Assembly (NCBI GenBank): GCA_947499955.1
Contig: CANMQI010000006.1
Coordinates: 372,001 to 436,000 of the forward strand
DNA from: an uncultured Granulosicoccus sp.
Lineage (GTDB): Bacteria > Pseudomonadota > Gammaproteobacteria > Granulosicoccales > Granulosicoccaceae
DNA length: 64,000 nt
Direction of reading: 5' to 3'
The notes beneath the pieces were generated by a model. It saw only the letters and a list, made by a program, of their open reading frames with translations, was not told where the DNA came from and did not search any database. This document shows, in pieces, positions 30,476 to 40,481 of this stretch; the stretch's first letter is position 1, and every line of letters starts with the position of its first letter. A program made the position numbers and the translations under genes.

Positions 30476-31187
30476 CGTCTTTTTTCGGGGTTTCACCAGC
30501 GACATAGCGCGAGTCTTCACGAATGACTCGCGGTACCAGCACTCGAGGTTCGATACTGACCGGTTCGTAGACCACGCGCTCCTTGACCGAGTCGTAGCGC
30601 ATCTCGACATTTCCAATCAATGGAAAATCCTTGCGGAAAGGATGGCCGATAAATCCGTAATCGGTCAGAATGCGGCGCAGATCCGGGTGCCCGTCGAACA
30701 GGATGCCGAACAGGTCGAATGCTTCGCGTTCGTACCAGTTGGCGTTGTTCCAGACAGGGATGACTGACGGTACTACAGGCATGGCATCGTCAGGAGCGGC
30801 ACACCGCAATCGCAGTCGCACGTTGTGGTCCAGTGACAGCACATGGTAGGCAACAAGGAACCGAGGCCTGTCGCTGGCCGGCAGTTCCAGTCCGGTATTG
30901 AACGTGAGGCTACCGGTAGATGCGGCGTTGACGGCTCGACTGAAGCTGGCTGTATTTTCAGTGTCTGTTGCCCATTCATCGTGACCATAGGTGGCGTAAT
31001 CGACACCCGCAAGATCGCTCAATTGCTTGAACGACAAGGCCGGATTGTCATGCAACTCAGTGGCGACAGCAATCAGATCTGCCGGTGTCACGTCCATGAC
31101 GATCAGATCAAGAGAGTGCTGAATACTGGCATTATCAGGAAATGCTGCCTGTAGAGCTTCCAGCATGTTCTGTTCACGAGTTGCCAT
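30468..31187 (-). CDS. nuoC: NADH-quinone oxidoreductase subunit C
   Basis: A 239-residue hydrophilic 30-kDa-type subunit. The block [22 protein letters not shown] with the following [16 protein letters not shown] is the family signature. The ATG at 31187, 5 bp after the nuoB stop, gives a normal N-terminus; a longer open frame reaches into nuoB and has no support. The C-terminal tail overlaps nuoD by 8 bp. Confidence 0.96.
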   Translation of the reverse strand: MATREQNMLEALQAAFPDNASIQHSLDLIVMDVTPADLIAVATELHDNPALSFKQLSDLAGVDYATYGHDEWATDTENTASFSRAVNAASTGSLTFNTGLELPASDRPRFLVAYHVLSLDHNVRLRLRCAAPDDAMPVVPSVIPVWNNANWYEREAFDLFGILFDGHPDLRRILTDYGFIGHPFRKDFPLIGNVEMRYDSVKERVVYEPVSIEPRVLVPRVIREDSRYVAGETPKKDDA

Positions 31188-31192
31188 GGTGA

Positions 31193-31669
31193 TCAGCGCG
31201 CAATGGTGTTGGTGGTGCGAATCTTGTTCTGCAATTGCAGAATCCCGTAGAGCAGCGCCTCCGCTGTGGGTGGACAGCCGGGCACATAGACATCTACCGG
31301 TACGATGCGGTCGCATCCGCGGACCACTGCATAGGAATAATGATAGTAACCGCCACCGTTGGCGCAGCTTCCCATCGAGATGACCCACTTGGGATCCGGC
31401 ATCTGGTCGTAAACCTTGCGCAAGGCTGGAGCCATCTTGTTCACCAGGGTACCCGCCACAATCATCACATCGGATTGCCGAGGACTGGGACGGAAGATGA
31501 TGCCAAAACGGTCGAGGTCATAACGAGCGGCCCCTGCATGCATCATTTCGACTGCGCAACAGGCGAGACCGAAAGACATCGGCCACATGGAGCCTGTTCG
31601 GGCCCAGTTGATCAACTTGTCAGCGGAAGTGGTGACAAACCCTTCCTCAAGTACGCCTTCTATACCCAT
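31193..31669 (-). CDS. nuoB: NADH-quinone oxidoreductase subunit B
   Basis: A 158-residue subunit with the terminal [4Fe-4S] cluster N2 that reduces quinone. The tandem cysteines in [11 protein letters not shown], the Cys in GSCANGGG and that in [11 protein letters not shown] are all present. ATG 31669 ([11 protein letters not shown]) lies 4 bp after nuoA; the longer frame upstream lies inside nuoA and is not used. Confidence 0.97.
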   Translation of the reverse strand: MGIEGVLEEGFVTTSADKLINWARTGSMWPMSFGLACCAVEMMHAGAARYDLDRFGIIFRPSPRQSDVMIVAGTLVNKMAPALRKVYDQMPDPKWVISMGSCANGGGYYHYSYAVVRGCDRIVPVDVYVPGCPPTAEALLYGILQLQNKIRTTNTIAR

Positions 31670-31673
31670 GATG

Positions 31674-32048
31674 CTACTCCCACTCGAGTGCGCCCTTCTT
31701 CCATTCGTAAATGAACCCGACCACCAGGATGAACAGAAAGATTCCCATGGCCGCAAAGGCGGTACCCGAGATGACATCCAGCGAGATTGCCCAGGGAATC
31801 AGGAAGGCGATTTCCAGATCGAAAATGATAAAGAGGATGGCCACCAGATAGTAGCGAACGTCGAACTTCATCCGCGCATCTTCGAATGCTTCGAAACCAC
31901 ATTCGTAGGGGGAGTTCTTGTCTTTACCTGGATTGGACGGGCCGACCAGGCGGCCAGCTGTCAACAGCAGAATGCCCAGACCAAGACCTATCAGAATGAA
32001 CAGCAACACCGGGAAATAGTTGGCTAGCACTATGGGCTCCGCATGCAA
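31674..32048 (-). CDS. nuoA: NADH-quinone oxidoreductase subunit A
   Basis: A 124-residue subunit with three membrane helices; the loop text [22 protein letters not shown] with its conserved Cys is the family signature and closes over the quinone path. First gene of the operon, about 185 bp after the tRNA-Leu gene. The operon holds all fourteen nuo genes in the order A to N on the minus strand. Confidence 0.97.
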   Translation of the reverse strand: MHAEPIVLANYFPVLLFILIGLGLGILLLTAGRLVGPSNPGKDKNSPYECGFEAFEDARMKFDVRYYLVAILFIIFDLEIAFLIPWAISLDVISGTAFAAMGIFLFILVVGFIYEWKKGALEWE

Positions 32049-32196
32049 CCACCCATGGGCAGCTACCTGGCTGTTTGTGGATTGAAACCTGATTCACCGT
32101 GAGCGTCGTGCCTGACGACTTGACACAACGCGGAAAAATCAACGGCTTGATTATCGCAGATATCCAACCACTTTGGCATCCCGACAGGATCGATAT

Positions 32197-32224
32197 TTTA
32201 TACCTGCCAGACCTGATAAGCCAA
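32197..32224 (-). promoter_or_regulatory. Candidate sigma-70 promoter for nuo operon
   Basis: On the minus strand TTGGCT (32219-32224), a 16-base spacer and TATAAA (32197-32202) lie between tRNA-Leu and nuoA, about 150 bases before the nuoA ATG. This would allow nuo expression apart from the upstream secG/tRNA transcript. Confidence 0.4.
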
Positions 32225-32233
32225 AACCCCTTA

Positions 32234-32318
32234 TGGTGCCGTCACCCGGACTCGAACCGGGACAGCTTGCGCCACTACCCCCTCAAGATAGCGTGTCTAC
32301 CAATTCCACCATGACGGC
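32234..32318 (-). tRNA. tRNA-Leu (GAG), 85 nt, CCA encoded
   Basis: The minus strand starts GCCGTCA and ends TGACGGC-A-CCA, so the acceptor stem is perfect. The anticodon stem CTATC/GGTAG encloses loop TTGAGGG with anticodon GAG, and a long variable arm marks class II. The D-loop text GGAATTGGTAGACA is leucine-type. Location directly after secG matches the E. coli secG-leuU arrangement. Confidence 0.96.
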
Positions 32319-32325
32319 ATAAGGG

Positions 32326-32343
32326 AAAAAGGCCTGTACGGCC
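32326..32343 (-). terminator. Weak hairpin with T-run between secG and tRNA-Leu
   Basis: Read on the minus strand: GGCC-GTACA-GGCC followed by TTTTT, 38 bases after the secG stop and 8 bases before the tRNA. The stem is only four G:C pairs, so it may attenuate rather than end transcription, or serve processing. Confidence 0.35.
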
Positions 32344-32381
32344 AGCCGAAGATGATAACGCATATCTTCGGAAAAGTGGTA

Positions 32382-32810
32382 CTACTCAGCAGCTTTTGGC
32401 AAATCAGATTCAGTGCTCACCGATTCTGCACCTTCTGCAGGCTCAGCGGCAACTTCACCAGGCAGATCGGTTACCGCAGCAGGTGCATCACTTTGCACGC
32501 CACCCGGCAGATCCGTGGATACGGCAGGCGCCTCTTCTACAAGCCCGGGTACATCGGTAACAGAGCGAACCGAACCGTCACGATGTGCCGCCAGGTAGAA
32601 CAGGAAAATGCTTGTCGCAAAGAACAATGCGACCAGAATGGTCGTGGCTCGCGTCAGAAAGGAGGCCGAACCGCGCGCACCGAACACAGTCGCCGAGGCA
32701 CCACTGCCGAACGCTGCACCCGCATCAGCACCCTTGCCATGCTGAATGAGCACCAGACCGATAACACCAACGGCCAGAACCACGTGAATTACTAACGCCA
32801 GGGATTGCAT
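32382..32810 (-). CDS. secG: Preprotein translocase subunit SecG
   Basis: A 142-residue protein with two membrane helices. The N-terminal helix and the conserved HGKGADAGAAFGSGASATVFGARGS region between helices are typical SecG. The second helix is ILVALFFATSIFLFYLA. SecG assists SecYE in export. Beyond residue 80 there is a long Pro/Ala/Asp/Glu-rich tail with repeated TDxPG units, longer than in E. coli (110 aa). It lies between tpiA and tRNA-Leu. Confidence 0.95.
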   Translation of the reverse strand: MQSLALVIHVVLAVGVIGLVLIQHGKGADAGAAFGSGASATVFGARGSASFLTRATTILVALFFATSIFLFYLAAHRDGSVRSVTDVPGLVEEAPAVSTDLPGGVQSDAPAAVTDLPGEVAAEPAEGAESVSTESDLPKAAE

Positions 32811-32840
32811 ACTTGATCAAATATCTCTTGAATTCCGCCT

Positions 32841-33620
32841 TCAGGAGGCAGATTTTTCGACTGTAGAGGCCGCAGCCTCACAAATGGCCAGAAAGGACGT
32901 TGCGTCCAGCGCAGCGCCACCGATAAGACCGCCATCGATGTCTGCCTGACCAAAAAGACTGGCTGCGTTGTCGGCCTTGACACTCCCCCCGTAGAGGATG
33001 CGCAATTTACTACCGATATCCGCGTCCAGCGATGAAATCTTCTGGCGAATCAGTGCATGTACGGCTTGAGCTTCTTCAGGCGAGGCCGTCTTTCCAGTAC
33101 CAATGGCCCAGACTGGCTCGTAAGCCACGACCATCTGCCTGAAAATCTCGATACCACCCGCCGCCAGCACGGCATCGAGCTGCGCCGCAATGACCGATTC
33201 AACCTGCTCCGCCTCACGCTCTTCCAGAGTCTCCCCGACACAGAGTACAGGTGTCATACCTGCTTTCTGCACGGCCAGACACTTCACCGCAACCTGCTCA
33301 CTGGTCTCATGAAACAGTGCGCGACGCTCGGAGTGACCGAGAATCACGTACTCACAGCCGAACTCCTGCAGCATGTTGGCAGACACCTCACCGGTAAATG
33401 CACCTGATTCGGCTTCGGAGCAGTTCTGCGACCCCAGATGGACCGGAGAGTTACCGACCACCGCCAACACATCAGCAAGATGTACGGATACCGGGCACAC
33501 GAGCACTTCAACCGGAAGGCCTGCGGCCCCATCGGATATTGCACTGGCCAGCTCGACCACGGACTTGCGTGTGCCGTTGAGCTTCCAGTTCCCTGCTATG
33601 AGTGGCTGGCGATTGGCCAA
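32841..33620 (-). CDS. tpiA: Triosephosphate isomerase
   Basis: A 259-residue glycolytic enzyme interconverting dihydroxyacetone phosphate and glyceraldehyde 3-phosphate. Active-site residues are all visible: Asn and Lys in GNWKLNG near residue 10, His in ILGHSERR near 97, and Glu in AYEPVWAIGTGK near 167; the phosphate loops ILYGGSVK and GGLIGGAAL follow. Length is normal. The gene lies between glmM and secG, a conserved arrangement. Confidence 0.97.
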   Translation of the reverse strand: MANRQPLIAGNWKLNGTRKSVVELASAISDGAAGLPVEVLVCPVSVHLADVLAVVGNSPVHLGSQNCSEAESGAFTGEVSANMLQEFGCEYVILGHSERRALFHETSEQVAVKCLAVQKAGMTPVLCVGETLEEREAEQVESVIAAQLDAVLAAGGIEIFRQMVVAYEPVWAIGTGKTASPEEAQAVHALIRQKISSLDADIGSKLRILYGGSVKADNAASLFGQADIDGGLIGGAALDATSFLAICEAAASTVEKSAS

Positions 33621-33671
33621 GACAAACTACCCCTGTGAGTTAACCGCAGAATCATACCTTCTTGGCGGCTC

Positions 33672-35009
33672 TTAGTCCAGTGCATCACCGACCACATTAG
33701 CCACGCGCTGACAGATTTCCTGAACATCATTGGCCACCTTGCCCTCGACCATGACTCGAACCAGAGGCTCCGTCCCGGAAGGACGCAACAGCACCCGTCC
33801 GTTCCCGGCCAGATCCTGCTCGGCTTGTCGGACTGCGGCCTGTATCACTTCGTTTTCATCCAGATTGACCTTCTTGGCTACCGGCACATTGAGCAGCACC
33901 TGCGGATAGAGCTTCATATCGGCTCGCAGACCTTCGAGCGTCTCCCCCGTTGAGCGCATGACCGCCAGAACAGCCAGCGCTGCCACGATGGCATCACCCG
34001 TGGTGACCCGGTCCAGACAAATGATATGCCCGGAATTCTCGCCACCGAGCTCCCAACCACGTTCGCGCAGCAACTCCATGACATAACGATCGCCAACACC
34101 CGCACGCGCAAACGGAATACCCAGGCCGTCAAAGGCATGCTCCAGCGCCAGATTCGTCATCAGCGTACCGGCAACGCCTCCCTTGAGCGTGCCTGCCTCG
34201 TGTCGTGCCCTGGCCAGAACGTAGAGAATTTCGTCACCATCGACGATCTCGCCGCGGTGATCCACCATGATGAGTCGATCTCCATCGCCATCGAGTGCAA
34301 TTCCAACATCGGCTCGTTCCAACAGGACGTGGGCGCGCAGGTTATCAGGCGCAGTAGCTCCGCACTCCTTGTTGATATTCATGCCATTGGGATCAGCCCC
34401 CACAGCAACGACATCAGCACCGAGTTCATCGAATACTTCACGGGCAATGTGATAGGCCGCACCATTGGCGGTATCGACAACGATCTTCATGCCGTCAAGA
34501 CGCAATGACGACGGAAACGTGCTCTTGCAGAACTCGATGTAACGACCAGACGCATCTTCCACACGACGCGCTCGCCCCAGGTCCTTGGAATCGACTGTTG
34601 TCATCTCCTGCTTCATCATGGCCTCGATCTCCAACTCCAGCTCGTCCGGCAGCTTGGTGCCTTCGGTGGAGAAGAATTTCAGACCATTGTCGTAAAAGGG
34701 ATTGTGTGAGGCACTGATCACGATACCGGCGGCAGCGCGAAAGGTACTGGTCAGATAGGCCACTGCCGGTGTCGGCATGGGGCCGAGCATGCGACTGTTG
34801 ATGCCTGCCGAAGCAAGGCCAGCCTCCAGAGCGGATTCGAAGAGATAACCGGAGATACGGGTATCCTTGCCGATCAATACCTCACGATTGCCTTTCGACG
34901 CCAGCACCTTGCCTGCCGCCCAGCCAAGCTTCATGACCGTCTGTGCAGTCATGGGATATTGCCCGACGCGGCCACGAATGCCGTCGGTACCAAAAAATTC
35001 TCTTGCCAT
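33672..35009 (-). CDS. glmM: Phosphoglucosamine mutase
   Basis: A 445-residue enzyme converting glucosamine 6-phosphate to glucosamine 1-phosphate for peptidoglycan and LPS precursors. The start [12 protein letters not shown], the catalytic phosphoserine loop [12 protein letters not shown] near residue 100, the metal loop [11 protein letters not shown], the sugar loop GGENSGH and the phosphate loop [14 protein letters not shown] are all present. I take ATG 35009; ATG 35015, two codons upstream, is equally possible. It lies 22 bp after folP, the same pair as in E. coli. Confidence 0.97.
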   Translation of the reverse strand: MAREFFGTDGIRGRVGQYPMTAQTVMKLGWAAGKVLASKGNREVLIGKDTRISGYLFESALEAGLASAGINSRMLGPMPTPAVAYLTSTFRAAAGIVISASHNPFYDNGLKFFSTEGTKLPDELELEIEAMMKQEMTTVDSKDLGRARRVEDASGRYIEFCKSTFPSSLRLDGMKIVVDTANGAAYHIAREVFDELGADVVAVGADPNGMNINKECGATAPDNLRAHVLLERADVGIALDGDGDRLIMVDHRGEIVDGDEILYVLARARHEAGTLKGGVAGTLMTNLALEHAFDGLGIPFARAGVGDRYVMELLRERGWELGGENSGHIICLDRVTTGDAIVAALAVLAVMRSTGETLEGLRADMKLYPQVLLNVPVAKKVNLDENEVIQAAVRQAEQDLAGNGRVLLRPSGTEPLVRVMVEGKVANDVQEICQRVANVVGDALD

Positions 35010-35031
35010 TGTCATCGGTCCAGTTATTCCG

Positions 35032-35865
35032 TTATTGGCACTCTTGAACAGCCTGTAATACTGCCAGCGCCTGCACGGTAGGTGCCACATCATGCACGCG
35101 CACTATCGATGCGCCACGCTCAACACACAACAGCGCAGCGCTCACGGATGCCGCGACCCGGTCGGCGGAATCACTGCCCAGAATCTGGGCAAACATGCGC
35201 TTCCTCGACAGACCTACCAGCAATGGCGAATTACCGCACAACCCGGAAAGGTGCTTGAGCAGCGTCAGGTTATGCGCCAGCGTCTTGCCGAACCCGAAAC
35301 CCGGATCCAGCAGAATCTGAGACGCATCCATGCCCGCATCCACACAAGCCTGGCGGCGCTGTATCAGGAACTCCGCCACTTCGGAAACGACATCCTCGTA
35401 GACCGGTTCCTGCTGCATGGTGCGAGGCTGACCTTGCATATGCATCAGGCATACCGGAAGTGCAGAATACAGAGCAGCTTCCATCGCACCCGGTTCGCGC
35501 AATGCTCTGACGTCATTGATGATACCCACGCCGTGGGCCGCACCTTCGCGCATCACGGCAGCCTTGCTGGTATCCAGCGAAACGATGGTGTCGAAGCGAC
35601 TGTTGATGCCCTCTACCACAGGCAGCACGCGGTCCATCTCTTCCTGCTCGGAGACATCAGCGGCTCCCGGACGCGTCGACTCTCCGCCGATATCGATGAT
35701 GTCCGCACCTGCCGCGAGCATGACCTCGACCTGCTCCAACGCCTTGCCCAGCGTATCGAAACGACCGCCGTCGGAAAAGGAATCGGGTGTGACATTGAGG
35801 ATGCCCATGACCCGAGGCCTGTCCAGACTCAGTAATTGTCGGCCACAGCGGAGTACGGAATGCAC
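35032..35865 (-). CDS. folP: Dihydropteroate synthase
   Basis: A 277-residue TIM-barrel enzyme joining p-aminobenzoate to dihydropterin pyrophosphate in folate synthesis, the target of sulphonamides. Motifs: [17 protein letters not shown] near residue 20, [11 protein letters not shown] near 57, DPGFGFGKT near 190 and the loop GLSRKRMF near 220. Length is normal. It lies between ftsH and glmM, as in E. coli. Confidence 0.97.
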   Translation of the reverse strand: MHSVLRCGRQLLSLDRPRVMGILNVTPDSFSDGGRFDTLGKALEQVEVMLAAGADIIDIGGESTRPGAADVSEQEEMDRVLPVVEGINSRFDTIVSLDTSKAAVMREGAAHGVGIINDVRALREPGAMEAALYSALPVCLMHMQGQPRTMQQEPVYEDVVSEVAEFLIQRRQACVDAGMDASQILLDPGFGFGKTLAHNLTLLKHLSGLCGNSPLLVGLSRKRMFAQILGSDSADRVAASVSAALLCVERGASIVRVHDVAPTVQALAVLQAVQECQ

Positions 35866-35895
35866 TGTCAGAAAAAGTCCGGAGGGAAACGAGAA

Positions 35896-35925
35896 GAAGG
35901 TCTGTCAAACCAACGACAGACCTTC
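35896..35925 (-). terminator. Strong hairpin between ftsH and folP
   Basis: An 11-bp perfect stem GAAGGTCTGTC/GACAGACCTTC with an 8-base loop lies 64 bases after the ftsH stop and 31 before folP. The minus strand continues TTCTCGTTTCCC, only loosely T-rich. It may partly end ftsH transcripts or stabilise them. Confidence 0.5.
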
Positions 35926-35988
35926 GAAGTTCTCACATCAAGAAGGGATTGTGACCGGAGTGATCAAACGACCACCCCGGAAGCAATA

Positions 35989-37968
35989 TCAATGCAGGCT
36001 TGGCGTTGGATCAGCCGCGTCGTCATCTGCAGACTTGTCCTCGGAATCTGCTGACTTGTCGTCAGCCTGAGTGCTGGACTTGTCATCAGACTTGGCAGAT
36101 GGCTTGCCAGCCGCGGATTGGCCACTGGAATCGTCGCCACCCCAGTCAGCAGGTGGTCCCGGCTCACGACGATCCATCAGTCGGTCGATCTGACCGAGGT
36201 CGATGGTCTCGTACTTGAGCAGCGCTTCTGACATCGCATGCAGGATATCCATATTGTCCTTCAGGATCTTTTCCGCAGCCTGGTAGTTGTCATCGATCAG
36301 CTTGCGAATTTCCTGGTCGATGGACTGAACCGTGTCACCCGACATGGGGTTCTGCTTGGAAGAAGAACGCCCCAGAAAGACTTCACCCTCTTCCTCGCTG
36401 TACGCCAGAGGACCCAACTTGTCGGACAATCCCCAGCGCGTCACCATGTTACGGGCGATTTCAGTAGCACGCTCGATATCGTTCGATGCACCCGTTGTCA
36501 CCATATCCTCACCGAAGATCAGCTCCTCTGCAATTCGACCACCATAAAGCGTGGCGATCTGGCTTTGCAGCTTGCGCTTGCTGTGGCTGTATCGATCCTC
36601 TTCCGGCAGGAACATGGTGATACCCAGTGCCCGACCACGGGGAATGATACTGACCTTGTAGACAGGATCGTGCTCGGGAACCAGACGCCCCACGATGGCA
36701 TGACCGGCTTCGTGATACGCAGTGAGCTTCTTTTCCTGATCATTCATGACCATGGACTTGCGCTCGGCGCCCATCATTATCTTGTCCTTGGCACGTTCGA
36801 AATCGCCCATATCCACCTGGCGCTCGTCGGCACGTGCTGCAAACAGCGCAGCCTCGTTGACCAGGTTGGCCAGATCAGCACCCGAGAAACCGGGAGTACC
36901 GCGAGCGATCAGCTCAGGGCGCACGTCGTCAGCCAATGGCACCTTGGCCATATGGACTCGCAGAATCTGCTCACGACCACGAACATCCGGCAAGGGCACA
37001 ACGACCTGCCGGTCAAAGCGACCGGGACGCAGCAAGGCTGGGTCCAGTACGTCTGGACGGTTGGTCGCAGCGATGACGATGACACCTTCATTACCTTCAA
37101 AGCCATCCATCTCGACCAGCAACTGGTTCAGCGTCTGTTCACGTTCGTCGTGACCACCACCCAGACCCGCTCCACGATGCCGACCGACTGCATCGATCTC
37201 GTCGATGAAGATGATGCACGGAGAATGCTTTTTCGCCTGCTCGAACATGTCGCGCACACGGCTGGCACCCACACCGACAAACATCTCGACGAAATCCGAA
37301 CCCGAAATGGTGAAGAACGGCACCTTCGCCTCGCCAGCAATGGCCTTGGCGAGCAGAGTCTTACCGGTACCCGGTGAACCCACCATCAACACACCACGGG
37401 GAATCTTGCCGCCCAGCTTCTGAAACTTGCCGGGGTCACGCAGGAATTCAACGAGTTCCGATACTTCCGACTTCGCTTCCTCGACACCCGCCACATCGGC
37501 AAAGGTGACCTTCACCTGGTCTTCATTGAGCAGACGAGCCTTGCTCTTGCCGAACGACATGGCACCACGACCGCCACCGCCGCCCTGCATCTGGCGCATG
37601 AAGAACACCCACAGGCCGATGAGAAGGATGAACGGGAACCAGCTGATGAGAATGCTCAGCAATACACTGGGGTTTTCTGGTGGTACGCGCTCGAATTCGA
37701 CATTGGCGCGATCGAGTTCACCAATCAGCGAGCTGTTGTCGGTTTCGGGGCTGTACGTGGTAAACGGCTGGCCGCCATTACGCCTGCCAGTGATCTCGAC
37801 ACCGTCGAATTTGACCTGATCCACCTGGCCACTGTTGACGCTCTGCAGGAAGTCCGAATACGCGATGGTATCCGTAGCCTGTCGCTGCCCGCCAAGGTTT
37901 TGAAAGACAGTCATCAGAATGACCGCTATCACCACCCACAGCAGAACGTTTTTTAATAGATCGCTCAA
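35989..37968 (-). CDS. ftsH: ATP-dependent zinc metalloprotease FtsH
   Basis: A 659-residue inner-membrane AAA protease degrading misassembled membrane proteins and regulators. Two membrane helices (about residues 5-21 and 105-125) flank a periplasmic domain. Walker A GSPGTGKT is near 195, Walker B IIFIDEID near 250, the second-region-of-homology text [21 protein letters not shown] follows, and the zinc motif HEAGH is at 419-423. The start codon is TTG at 37968 with ribosome site GAGGT six bases upstream; homologues begin at this point. The C-terminal tail (last 40 residues) is very acidic with DDKS-like repeats. It lies 64 bp after rlmE, as in E. coli. Confidence 0.97.
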   Translation of the reverse strand: MSDLLKNVLLWVVIAVILMTVFQNLGGQRQATDTIAYSDFLQSVNSGQVDQVKFDGVEITGRRNGGQPFTTYSPETDNSSLIGELDRANVEFERVPPENPSVLLSILISWFPFILLIGLWVFFMRQMQGGGGGRGAMSFGKSKARLLNEDQVKVTFADVAGVEEAKSEVSELVEFLRDPGKFQKLGGKIPRGVLMVGSPGTGKTLLAKAIAGEAKVPFFTISGSDFVEMFVGVGASRVRDMFEQAKKHSPCIIFIDEIDAVGRHRGAGLGGGHDEREQTLNQLLVEMDGFEGNEGVIVIAATNRPDVLDPALLRPGRFDRQVVVPLPDVRGREQILRVHMAKVPLADDVRPELIARGTPGFSGADLANLVNEAALFAARADERQVDMGDFERAKDKIMMGAERKSMVMNDQEKKLTAYHEAGHAIVGRLVPEHDPVYKVSIIPRGRALGITMFLPEEDRYSHSKRKLQSQIATLYGGRIAEELIFGEDMVTTGASNDIERATEIARNMVTRWGLSDKLGPLAYSEEEGEVFLGRSSSKQNPMSGDTVQSIDQEIRKLIDDNYQAAEKILKDNMDILHAMSEALLKYETIDLGQIDRLMDRREPGPPADWGGDDSSGQSAAGKPSAKSDDKSSTQADDKSADSEDKSADDDAADPTPSLH

Positions 37969-38032
37969 AGACTTACCTCGCAGTTCGGCGTTAGCCGCTT
38001 GTTCCGTTGACCATTGACTGACGGTCTTGCTG

Positions 38033-38659
38033 TCATGATATCAATTTCCTTGCTACTACATAGACTTCACGACTGCGCGCGCGCGAGGCAGCCGGCTTGC
38101 GTACTTTTACGTTGCGGAATGATTTTCGTACCTCTTTCATGTACGAATCGAAACCTTCCCCCTGAAAAACCTTGACCACGAAGGCACCTTCAGGCTGCAA
38201 GAATTCCCTGGCCGATTCCAGCGCCAGCTCTACGAGCCCCATGGCGCGGGCTTGATCGGAAACACCCACTCCACTCAAGTTGGGAGCCATGTCAGACAAA
38301 ACAAGGTCTGCCTTGCGATTTCCCATGGCTTCACTGATGGCATTGGCAGTTTCCTGTTCCGTGAAATCACCCAGCACGAAACTAACATCTGGTAATGAAT
38401 CCATCTGTAAAATATCTGACGCGACGATGCGAGCCTGACCACCCGCTCTTCTCGAGAGATACTGGGTCCAACCACCGGGTGCAGAGCCCAACTCCAGTAT
38501 CACGGCGCCTGGTCTTATCAGTTTGTCCTTTTCATCCAGCTCGATGAGCTTGTAAACTGCACGCGAACGGAACCCGTCGATGGCAGCTTGTTTGACATAC
38601 TGATCGCTGGCATGTTCCTGCAACCAGCGATTGCTGCTTTTGCTGTTTGCTCGACCCAC
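38033..38659 (-). CDS. rlmE: 23S rRNA 2'-O-ribose methyltransferase RlmE
   Basis: A 208-residue FtsJ/RrmJ-type methyltransferase that methylates U2552 of 23S rRNA using S-adenosylmethionine. The basic N-terminus ([11 protein letters not shown]), SAM motif [14 protein letters not shown] near residue 56, the catalytic Asp in [13 protein letters not shown] near 122, and the Lys in [10 protein letters not shown] near 162 are present. The start is GTG 38659. Its neighbours (ftsH downstream, yhbY divergent) match E. coli. Confidence 0.96.
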   Translation of the reverse strand: MGRANSKSSNRWLQEHASDQYVKQAAIDGFRSRAVYKLIELDEKDKLIRPGAVILELGSAPGGWTQYLSRRAGGQARIVASDILQMDSLPDVSFVLGDFTEQETANAISEAMGNRKADLVLSDMAPNLSGVGVSDQARAMGLVELALESAREFLQPEGAFVVKVFQGEGFDSYMKEVRKSFRNVKVRKPAASRARSREVYVVARKLIS

Positions 38660-38754
38660 AACACCCCAACCCTATAGAATAGCCACCCCATGGCGGCCTG
38701 CAACTTACAATTGTAGGGCGTTTATCGCCATCCGCCACACAATCAGACCTACAC

Positions 38755-39072
38755 ATGACTAAAAAACGCGAACTTGACAAGGCTACAGTGAAATATCTGC
38801 GCTCATTGGCACATGCTCTCAAGCCTGTCGTTCGTCTGGGCCAGCACGGCCTGACCGATGCCGTGACCCGCGAACTGGACGGTGCTCTGAGCCATCACGA
38901 GCTCGTCAAGGTAAAACTGAGCGAATCCGGCAAGGAAGCTCGGCAGGAACAACTCGACAAATTGTGCGAATCGGTCAATGCGGTCAGCGTCCAGCAGATC
39001 GGACATACAGCGACACTGTTTCGCCGCAACCAGAAGAAACCGGTAATCGAACTGTCACTGGCCAAGCGCTAA
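38755..39072 (+). CDS. yhbY: CRM-domain ribosome assembly protein YhbY
   Basis: A 105-residue single CRM domain that binds pre-50S rRNA. The text LRSLAHALKPVVRLGQHGLTD contains the GxxG-type loop, and EALxHHELVKVKL follows in the form GALSHHELVKVKLS. Length equals that of E. coli YhbY. It is divergent from rlmE across 95 bp, which must hold both promoters. Confidence 0.95.
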   Translation: MTKKRELDKATVKYLRSLAHALKPVVRLGQHGLTDAVTRELDGALSHHELVKVKLSESGKEARQEQLDKLCESVNAVSVQQIGHTATLFRRNQKKPVIELSLAKR

Positions 39073-39140
39073 GCCGCCATTCCGGGCAATATCTGCCGTG
39101 CTCCGGTAATGACCGACGCATGGCAGCCCAGGCTGGAAGC

Positions 39141-40481
39141 TCAATCCGCCGAGCGGCTGCGCGCGGGTAGAAAGACAGTAGCGCGCAACCCGCCCAGGCG
39201 GGTTGACGCTACCAGCTCGAGACGTCCTTCATACATATCGACGATATCCTTGACAATGGACAGTCCGAGACCATGACCGGCAACGGATTCGTCAAGCCGA
39301 ACGCCGCGCTGCGTCAACCGTCCCAGCTCTTCCGGGGAACAGCCCGGGCCATCATCCTCGACATCGATCAGAATACCCCTGGCGCTTCTCAGGTTGACGA
39401 TAACCACTGAACGGCTCCACTTGACGGCATTATCCAGCAGGTTTCCGATCAGTTCCAGCATATCCTGCCTGTCGTGCACCAACTCCACACCCGGGCCGAT
39501 GTTGTAGCGCACATCCACCGATTTGTCGGAATAGACCTGCTCGAGCAGACCGATCAGCGCTGGTAATTCGGCATCGACATCAAATCGCTGCCCCACAGTC
39601 CCCCTGCCAGCCAGACGAGCGCGTTTCAGCTCGCTTTCGATGAGTTGCCGTATCGCCTCCGCGTTCTGCGCGATCACGGCCTGATCATGCTGTTCCGCAG
39701 GGATCGATTCAGTCTCTCGCAACAACAGGTTCAGAGGGCCCTTGAGGGAGTGCGCCAGATTGCCCACCGCATTGCGTGATTGGCGCAGCCGCTGGTCGTA
39801 GCGTCGCAACATGCGATTGAATTCACGTACCAGTGGCAACACTTCTGCCGGGACGTCTTCCGACAGAGCCACGGCCTTGCCATGCTCCAACCGCTTCATG
39901 TCGCGGCGAATGGTGTCGAGCTTGTCAACCGAGCGCTTGACGATAAGCCGTTGCACACCCAGCAGCGCCAGCAACAGGACCAGAGCGATCGAGGCGGAAA
40001 ACCACTGAAACACCTGCAACTTGTTCTTCATGGCGCTGATGTCCTTCGCAACGGCAATCGTGAACAACTGTCCCTGGCGAGAGTATCCCCCGTACCAGAA
40101 CAGCATGGGCTCACCGGCAATCCCGGTACCGCGCATCAAACGCTGCTCCCCCGCAGCCAGCAAGGGCACCTGAAAGTGCTGCTCCCAGGCAGATCGTGAC
40201 GAGAGTGTCCCGTCTTGCGTGCGAACGACAAAGTAGTGGCCCGAGGCAGGTCGCTCATAGGCAGGATCGAGCCGGTAGTTGCCCAGCCTGATTCCCGGAG
40301 TCGGTGAATCGAACTCCAGCACCGATTCGACACTGCGGGCAGAGGCCGCCAGCCCCTCGAAGACAAACCGATCCGTCAGCAGACGACTGGCGAGCGTGGC
40401 ACTCCACCAGAAAACGAACATGATGATGCACAGACTGCTGACAAGCCCGATCTGCAGACTTCGCTCGAGAGAAGAGTTCAA
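39141..40481 (-). CDS. PhoQ-like sensor histidine kinase
   Basis: A 446-residue membrane kinase. Helices lie near residues 12-33 and 178-198, bracketing a periplasmic sensor of about 145 residues, followed by a HAMP-like linker. The phosphorylation motif is NLAHSLKGPLNLL, the PhoQ-type HSLK variant rather than HELRTPL, near residue 250. The ATPase boxes are NLLDNAVKWS, DVEDDGPGCSPEEL and GHGLGLSIVKDIV. It overlaps its response regulator by 4 bp. A PhoQ-like role (Mg2+, acid or peptide sensing) is inferred from similarity of the kinase core; the sensor domain is not assigned and the acidic PhoQ patch is not evident. Confidence 0.85.
   Translation of the reverse strand: MNSSLERSLQIGLVSSLCIIMFVFWWSATLASRLLTDRFVFEGLAASARSVESVLEFDSPTPGIRLGNYRLDPAYERPASGHYFVVRTQDGTLSSRSAWEQHFQVPLLAAGEQRLMRGTGIAGEPMLFWYGGYSRQGQLFTIAVAKDISAMKNKLQVFQWFSASIALVLLLALLGVQRLIVKRSVDKLDTIRRDMKRLEHGKAVALSEDVPAEVLPLVREFNRMLRRYDQRLRQSRNAVGNLAHSLKGPLNLLLRETESIPAEQHDQAVIAQNAEAIRQLIESELKRARLAGRGTVGQRFDVDAELPALIGLLEQVYSDKSVDVRYNIGPGVELVHDRQDMLELIGNLLDNAVKWSRSVVIVNLRSARGILIDVEDDGPGCSPEELGRLTQRGVRLDESVAGHGLGLSIVKDIVDMYEGRLELVASTRLGGLRATVFLPARSRSAD

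Noticed and set aside
36238-37377. Open frame of 379 codons on the plus strand
   Set aside because: It lies entirely antisense to ftsH, which has all its motifs; the product has no family features.
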